This document shows, piece after piece, positions 58,540 to 64,000 of a DNA stretch of 64,000 bases. Source of the DNA: Aegilops tauschii subsp. strangulata (lineage: Eukaryota; Streptophyta; Magnoliopsida; Poales; Poaceae); assembly GCF_002575655.3 (NCBI RefSeq), contig NC_053037.3:506486544-506550543 (forward strand), in the 5' to 3' direction. The notes beneath the pieces were generated by a model, which was given only the letters and a program-made list of their open reading frames with translations, searched no databases and was not told where the DNA came from. A program made the position numbers and the translations under genes. The first letter of the stretch is position 1. Each line of letters opens with the position of its first letter.

Positions 58540-59440
58540 TGTCGGATTTCGGGTTCCGGCAAAACCCTTGAGGTTCGAACACTGGGGTGCGCACGAAGAT
58601 TTCCCCCTACCTAATCACGCCCTCAGCCTCACCGCGATCTCAAAGCTTAGCTCGACGAACTCGCAACACAAGAGACACGAGATTTATACTGGTTCGGTCC
58701 ACCGTTGTGGTGTAATACCCTACTCCAGTGTGGTGTGGTGGATTGCCTCTCGGGCTGAGAATGAACAGTACAAGGGGAAGAACAGCCTCCTGAGGAGAGG
58801 TGTTCTTGTGCTTGGTGGGTGTGAGGATGATCTGAATCCGTTCGAGATGAGTTTGAGATCCCCCTCCTACTGTGGTGGCTAGTCCTATTTATAGAGGCCC
58901 TGGTCCTCTCCCCAAATATTGAGCGGGAAGGGATGCCACAACGGCCAATTTGAAGGGGGACAGCTAGTACAAGCTATCCTGACTAAAGGTGGTCTTCGCC
59001 TGCCAAAGGCTCTGGGGGTGACGCTGTCTTGGGCTCCACGATGACCTCCATCCTACCGTCCTACTGGTCTTGGTCTCGTTGCACCGATATGGAAACCTTT
59101 GCCTGATGCCTCGGTACTCCTCGCCTGCGCTTGCCTCCTTAGCACCAAAGGGGAAACGAGGACACTGTGCGCGCTGGCGCCCGCCTAGCCTCGGTCCTCA
59201 TGGCTTACGTCATTGGAACCTCATGAGGTTTGTCTTGCCTTGATCTCTCTGCCCCTCGCGAGCCAGCCTGGTGAGGCCGCCCCCGAGGAGGTCTTGTGTC
59301 GTCCGCCTCGCGAGGCTCGGCCCCTCGCGAGGGTCTTGAGTGATTGCTGATGAAGACGGGCTGTACTGGGCCGCGAGTGCAGCCATGCCGTGGGCCGCAG
59401 GCAGGCAAGTCTGGGGTCCCCCGTTCCCAGAACGCCGACA
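58540..59440 (-). repeat. 5' LTR of the Tat-like element
   Basis: 901 bp, TGTCGGATTTCGGGTTCCGG to CCAGAACGCCGACA on the plus strand. TATA box on the minus strand at 58886-58893. A few per cent different from 50276-51177 by eye. Confidence 0.92.
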
Positions 59441-60000
59441 TTAATGACTCTTGTATAAAAGTAAATACGTGAAAGTAAAAGACAGGCCCTTCGCAGAGGG
59501 AAGTAGAGGTTGCCATGAGCTTTTTGTTTTTGGATGTGCAAACTCTTAATGTAAATGAATCTCACTTTATATTGCCCCTTGTGATAGCAACCTTTATTAT
59601 GCAGTATATCGCTTTTATTTCTTCACCATCACAAGATCGTGCAAAGCTTACTTTCCCTTACAATAAAAGATCATACATATTTTTGAGCAATTTTTATTGC
59701 TTTTGCACCGATGACAACTTAATTGAAGGATCTTATTCAATCCATATGTAGATATGGTGGACTCTCATGACATGAAACTGGGTTTAAGGGTTTTGGATGC
59801 ACAAGTAGTATCTCTACTTAGTGCGAATTTTTGGCTAGCAAAAGATCCTAGACAAGTACCACATGTAAGGAGATCCATAAAAATATAAATTATATGTGAA
59901 TGTAAACAACCATAATTCATTACGGTGTCTTCCTTGTCCAACGTCAACTAATTTATATAGAAATTCTTTGGGAGCTCACAATTATAAAAGATGTCCAAGA

Positions 60001-61137
60001 TGTTGGGGGACGTAGCATGCAATTTCAAAAAAATTCCTATAGTCACGCAAGATCTATCTAGGAGATGCATAAAAAATGAGTGGGGAGAGTGTCTCCACGT
60101 ACCCTCATAGACCGAAAGCGGAAGCGTTAGGTTAACGCGGTTGATGTAGTCGAACGTCTTCGTGATCCAACCGATCAAGTACCGAACGTACGGCACCTCC
60201 GAGTTCAGCACACGTTCAGCTCGATGACGTCCCTCGAACTCTTGATCCAGCAGAAGGTCGAGGGAGAGTTTCGTCAGCATAATGGCGTGGTGATGGTGAC
60301 GGTGATGTGATCTATGCAGGGCTTCGCCTAAGCACTACGTGAATATGACTGGAGGAGTAAACCGTGGAGAGAGACGCCGCACACGGCTTGGAACAATTGG
60401 TGTGTCTCCAAGGGGTGCCCATCCCACGTATATAAAGGAGGGAGAGGAGGAGGCCGACCACCAGGGGCATGCCAAGAGGGGGGAGTTCTACTAGGACTCC
60501 AGTCCTAGTAGGATTCCCCCCCCCCTTTTCCTTCTCATGGAGGGGGAAAGAGGGAAGGAGAGGGAGAGGGGGAAAGGAAAGGGGGTCCGCGCCCCCTTCC
60601 CCTTGTCCAATTCGGACAGCCCATGGGGGGGCGCCACCCCTTGTGGGCTCCCCTCTCTCTCCCCTATGGCCCATGTTGGCCCATTACTTCCCCGGGGGGT
60701 TCCGGTAACTCCTCGGTACTCCGATAAATATCCGCAATGTCCCGAAACCATTCCGGTGTCCAAATACTATCGTCCAATATATCAATCTTTACCTCTCAAC
60801 TATTTCGAGACTCCTCGTCATGTTCGTGATCTCATCCGGGGCTTCGAACAATTTTCAGTCACCAAAACACATAACTCATAATACAAATCGTCATCGAACG
60901 TTAAGTGTGCGGACCCTACGGGTTCGAGAACTATGTAGACATGACCGAGACATATCTCTGATCAATAAACAACAGCAGAACCTGGATGCTCATCTTGGTT
61001 CCTACATATTGTACGAAGATCTTTATCGTTCAAACCGCAATAACAACATACGTCATTCCCTTTGTCATCGGTATGTTACTTGCCCGAGATTCGATCGTCG
61101 GTATCCTCATACCTAGTTCAATCTTGTTACCGGCAAT
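60001..61137 (-). repeat. Angela-type LTR, cut by a copia insertion
   Basis: Starts TGTTGGGGGACGTAG on the plus strand and is colinear with the Angela LTRs at 28391 and 35320 up to CTTGTTACCGGCAAT. The remaining 600 or so bases would lie beyond the window. Whether it is solo or part of a full element cannot be told. Confidence 0.85.
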
Positions 61138-61405
61138 TGAAAGTGCAACTATCCCTGGGTGGTTTTGTAAATTATTAACAACATATTGCTCACTGAGCTA
61201 ATGATATTTCAAGATAAATATTTCAGGAAAGTTCAATGATAGGCATGGCATGGATTAGAATTGTGGACCCCTCAAAATGCTAAGGACACATATTGGCTTA
61301 AGCTCAAGACTCTACATTTTACTTTTAGTGATCCAAGATCACATTGAGTCCATAGGAAAAGCCACCGAGTTCACTTGACATAGCCACTGCCACAAACCCT
61401 AGTCA

Positions 61406-61798
61406 CTTCGGTCTCACCGATAGGGATCTCGGTCTCACCGAGATGGGATTGCAAACTCTCTGTTTCCCTTCATAACGTTTTGGTCCAACCGAGATGAGCG
61501 ATTGGTCCCACCGAGTTCGCAATGCAAACTCTCTGTTTCCCTTTCGTAACGCTTCGGTCTCACCGAGATGAGCGAATCGGTCCCACCGAGTTTGCCTAAC
61601 CAACTCTCTGGTTAGCTTATAACCAAAGTCGTTCTCATCGAGTTTGTGTAATCGGTCTCACCGAGATTACGTTATGCCCTAACCCTAATGAAATTGGTCC
61701 CACCGAGTTGACATGTCGGTCCCACCAAAAAGCCTAACGTTCACATTTTGAACTAAATCGGTCTGACCGAGTTTTCTGATTCGGTCCCACCGAGTTTG
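61406..61798. repeat. Field of about 12 hairpin motifs, TCGGTCYCACCGAG
   Basis: TCGGT, three bases, ACCGA, with copies near 61406, 61430, 61479, 61502, 61555, 61578, 61629, 61651, 61693, 61712, 61757 and 61780, alternately followed by ATG or TTT. They lie in U3, upstream of the TATA box. Confidence 0.85.
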
Positions 61799-61835
61799 GT
61801 GAACTGTGTGTAACGGTTAGATTTTGTGTGGAGGC

Positions 61836-61843
61836 TATATATA
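61836..61843 (+). promoter_or_regulatory. TATA box of the right-end copia LTR
   Basis: TATATATA just after GTGTGGAGGC; the transcript probably starts near 61870. Confidence 0.6.
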
Positions 61844-62644
61844 CCCCTCCACCCTTCCTTCATTCGTGAGGAGAGCCATCAGAACACGCCTACACTTCCA
61901 GCATACATTTTCTGAGAGAGAACCACCTACTCATGTGTTGAGGTCAAGATATTCCATTCCAACCACATGAATATTGATCTCTAGCCTTCTCCAAGTTGCT
62001 TTCCACTCAAATCATCTTTCCACCAAATCCAAATCTGTGAGAGAGAGTTGAGTGTTGGGGAGACTATCATTTGAAGCACAAGAGCAAGGAGTTCATCATC
62101 AACACACCATCTATTACCTTTTAGAGAGTGGTGTCTCCTAGATTGGTTAGGTGTCACTTGGGAGCCTCTGTCAAGATTGTGGAGTTGAAACAAGGAGTTT
62201 GTACGGGCAAGGAGATCGCCTACTTCGTGAAGATCTACCCTAGTGAGGCAACTCCTTCGTGGGCGATGGCCATGGTGGGATAGACAAGGTTGCTTCTTCA
62301 TGGACCCTTCATGGGTGGAGCCCTCCGCGGACTCGCAGAACCGTTACCCTTCGTGGGTTGAAGTCTCCATCAACGTGGATGTACGATAGCACCACCTATC
62401 AGAACCACGCAAAAAATCTCCGTGTCTACATTGCGTTTTCTCCCTCCAAACTCCTCCCTTTACCTTCATGTGCAATGTTTTACATTCCGCTGCTATACTC
62501 TTAGACTTGCATGTGTAGGTTGATTGCTTGACTTGTGCTAAGTTGTTAAAATCTGCCAAGACTTAAAATTGGGAAAAGGCTAGATTTTTATTTGGTCAAG
62601 TAGTCTAATCACCCCCCCTCTAGACATACTTTCGATCCTACAAG

Positions 62645-62656
62645 TGGTATCAGAGC
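62645..62656 (+). other. Primer binding site, initiator Met tRNA
   Basis: TGGTATCAGAGC two bases after the LTR end. Confidence 0.92.
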
Positions 62657-62726
62657 TTTGGTCTCCATTTGCCTTGATTTCCATAGCTTTTGGTGATCAT
62701 AGCCTTGGTTTCACAACCTAGGGAGT

Positions 62727-64000
62727 ATGGCGTCTAGCGAGGGAAATTACCACCGTAGAGGTCCTTACTTTGATGGTACTAATTTTGCTAGTTGGAAGCA
62801 TAAAATGAAAATGCATATTCTTGGACATAACCCCGCCGTTTGGGCTATTGTGTGTATTGGCTTGCAAGGTGAATTCTTTGATGGGAGAGAACCAAACCGT
62901 GAAGCTACCGCGGAAGAGTTGAAGATGCTGCAATACAATGCTCAAGCTTGTGATATTCTCTTCAATGGATTGTGCCCCGAAGAATTCAACAAAATCAGCC
63001 GTCTTGAGAATGCAAAGGAAATTTTGGATACTTTGATTGATATGCACGAGGGTACCGACTCCGTCAAGGAATCCAAATTGGATGTGCTTCAAAGTCAACT
63101 TGACAAGTTCAAAATGAAGGATGGTGAAGGTGTCGCTTGAATGTACTCTAGGCTTGCTCTCATCACAAATGAGATTGCCGGCTTAGGAAGTGAAGAGATG
63201 ACCGATAGATTCATCATCAAGAAGATCCTAAGAGCCTTGGATGGAAAATATGATACCGTGTGCACATTGATCCAAATGATGCCCAATTACAAAGATCTCA
63301 AGCCTACGGAAGTCATTGGAAGAATTGTTGCTCATGAGATGTCACTCAAGGATAAGGAAGATCTTCACAACAAGTCAAGTGGTGCTTACAAAGCCTCATG
63401 TGATGCTCCCACATCTTCAAGTGAGAAACAAACCTTCAATGAAGAATTGAGCCTAATGGTGAAGAATTTCAACAAGTTCTACAAGAGTAGAAGCAAGGAA
63501 AGAAGTTCCAGGTCAAGGTCCTACAATGACAAAAGATCTTCGAGTCGTGAACGTAGTTGCTACAATTGTGGAAGACCCGGACACTACTCCAATGAGTGTA
63601 CGACCTCCTACAAAAGAAGAGAAGATTCACCTAAAAGGAGAAGTAGAAGAGAAGAATCACCACCTAGAGAAAGGAGGAGTAGAGATGATCGTTATGAACG
63701 AAGAACCTCTCGTAGAAGCAAGGATTCGGAAAGGAAGGACAAATCATCAAAGAGCTACACAAAACGAAGACATCAAGCTCATGTTGGTGAACAGGTATCC
63801 GGCTCCGACTCCGACCATCACTCCGAGAGAAGTTATCACTCCGACTCCGAATATACTCAAGATGAAGGTGTTGCCGGTCTAGCACTTGTGTCAAGCAACT
63901 CCTACGACATATTTGATTCACCAAATGAAGGAATTGGAAGATGCTTCATGGCTAAAGGTCCAAAGGTATCACACCCCGAGTATGTTGATTTCAATAGTGA
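62727..64000 (+). pseudogene. Copia gag with one in-frame stop, open to the window end
   Basis: ATG at 62727 (MASSEGNYHRRGPYFDG), 70 bases after the primer site. The copia gag core is seen as NFASWKHKMKMHILG, AWAIV-like text, and EFNKISRLENAKEILDTLIDMHEGT. TGA at 63138-63140 interrupts; the same frame then stays open to the window edge: MYSRLALITNEIAGLG, LKPTEVIGRIVAHEMSLKDK, an Arg/Ser-rich stretch (KSRSKERSSRSRS), the CCHC knuckle CYNCGRPGHYSNEC (63568-63609) and a second RS/Asp-rich tail with SDSDHHSERSYHSDSEY. It packages the element's RNA. One codon change may be the only defect in view. Pol should follow beyond the window. Confidence 0.85.

Larger units (their letters stand above)
50276..59440 (-). 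mobile_element. Tat-like Ty3 retrotransposon, deletion derivative, TSD TTAAT
   Basis: 9.2 kb including a 1.7-kb solo LTR insertion. LTRs of about 900 bp at each end; direct repeats TTAAT at 50271-50275 and 59441-59445. Gag and protease are present, reverse transcriptase only in part, RNase H and integrase absent, so it depends on other copies. The Tat lineage is inferred from the non-Met primer site, the gag sequence, the protease motif DGG and an antisense ORF next to the 3' LTR. Confidence 0.88.
49095..60000 (-). mobile_element. Athila-like Ty3 element (Sabrina/Fatima type), 3' part, split by the Tat-like element
   Basis: Minus strand. The LTR start TGATACGTCCATTTCACATC is at 49715 and is preceded on that strand by the PPT AAGCTTGGGGGAGT. 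The 3' untranslated region continues at 49731-50275 and, after the Tat insertion, at 59441-60000 (AACCTCTACTTCCCTCTGCG on the minus strand is typical). No coding part lies in the window. The LTR is cut at 49095 by the Maximus-like insertion and the element is cut again at 60001. Confidence 0.75.
61138..62642 (+). repeat. 5' LTR of the right-end copia element
   Basis: TGAAAGTGCAACTATCCCTG to TACTTTCGATCCTACA, 1,505 bp. TATA box TATATATA at 61836-61843, followed by CCCCTCCACCC. Confidence 0.85.
61138..64000 (+). mobile_element. Copia retrotransposon (SIRE-type LTR), 5' part
   Basis: 5' LTR (61138-62642), Met primer site and gag; the rest is outside the window. Inserted in an Angela-type LTR. 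The left flank GCAAT (61133-61137) is a predicted half of the target duplication. Confidence 0.85.

Noticed and set aside
1..64000. CRISPR array, tRNA or rRNA gene, bacterial-type operon
   Set aside because: Repeats seen are LTRs, palindrome fields or microsatellites. tRNA-like text occurs only as primer binding sites.

Overview
The window is a repeat-only stretch of a large-genome grass, almost certainly a Triticeae species (wheat, Aegilops or barley type). Both kinds of evidence point there: LTRs whose ends match the Angela/WIS/BARE-1 type (TGTTGGAAATATGCCC or TGAAGGAAATATGCCC at one end, CGTTCCCCAACA at the other) occur five times, and SIRE/Maximus-like, Athila-like, Tekay-like and Tat-like retroelements are stacked inside one another. 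I see no host protein-coding gene, no tRNA or rRNA gene and no CRISPR array. Family names are recognition from sequence features, not database results.

Nesting, from the outside in. An Athila-like Ty3 element on the minus strand (49095-50275 and 59441-60000) was hit by a Maximus-like copia element (22646-49094, plus strand; its left end is outside the window) and by a Tat-like Ty3 element (50276-59440, minus strand, TSD TTAAT). The Maximus element was hit by: an Angela/WIS-like copia element (1-22645, minus); a DNA transposon of about 15.1 kb with palindromic terminal inverted repeats (23382-38474); and a 4.2-kb solo LTR (40717-44955, TSD CTAGT). The left Angela/WIS element carries a solo LTR (288-1880, TSD CTAGT), a truncated Ty3 LTR (3775-6987) and a Tekay-like chromovirus with an unusual LTR-internal-LTR-internal structure (6988-20532); about 2.7 kb of its own internal region is missing. 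The DNA transposon carries a 5'-truncated LINE (25229-25963, 14-bp TSD) and a complete Angela element (28391-37070, TSD AAAAT). The Tat element carries an Angela-type solo LTR (54367-56086, TSD GCTTC). The right end holds another Angela-type LTR (60001-61137) cut by a copia element whose 5' LTR, primer binding site and gag run to the window edge (61138-64000).

Coding capacity. The best-preserved polyprotein is the Tekay-like gag-pol (11951-16428), broken only by one frameshift and one in-frame TAG before the chromodomain. An extra ORF (10958-11713) lies between its primer binding site and gag. The Maximus element has a long env-position extra ORF (39623-47440) in one frame, with five in-frame stops, one frameshift and the 4.2-kb LTR insertion. 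The Tat element has a broken gag-protease, a fragment of RT and an intact antisense ORF (51514-52329) with its own TATA box. The LINE keeps an open RNase H domain.

The most unusual observation is a short, acidic, apparently spliced ORF lying inside the long LTRs of different Ty3 families (8908-10325, its copy 18403-19839, and 40997-42417 on the minus strand, with a decayed trace at 6359-6434). In each, an acidic exon follows a TAG acceptor and ends at the non-canonical donor AG|GCAAG, and in the complete cases the second exon ends in a YYV..P.DDQ-type tail. This is inferred from reading frames and splice-site context; transcript data would decide it.
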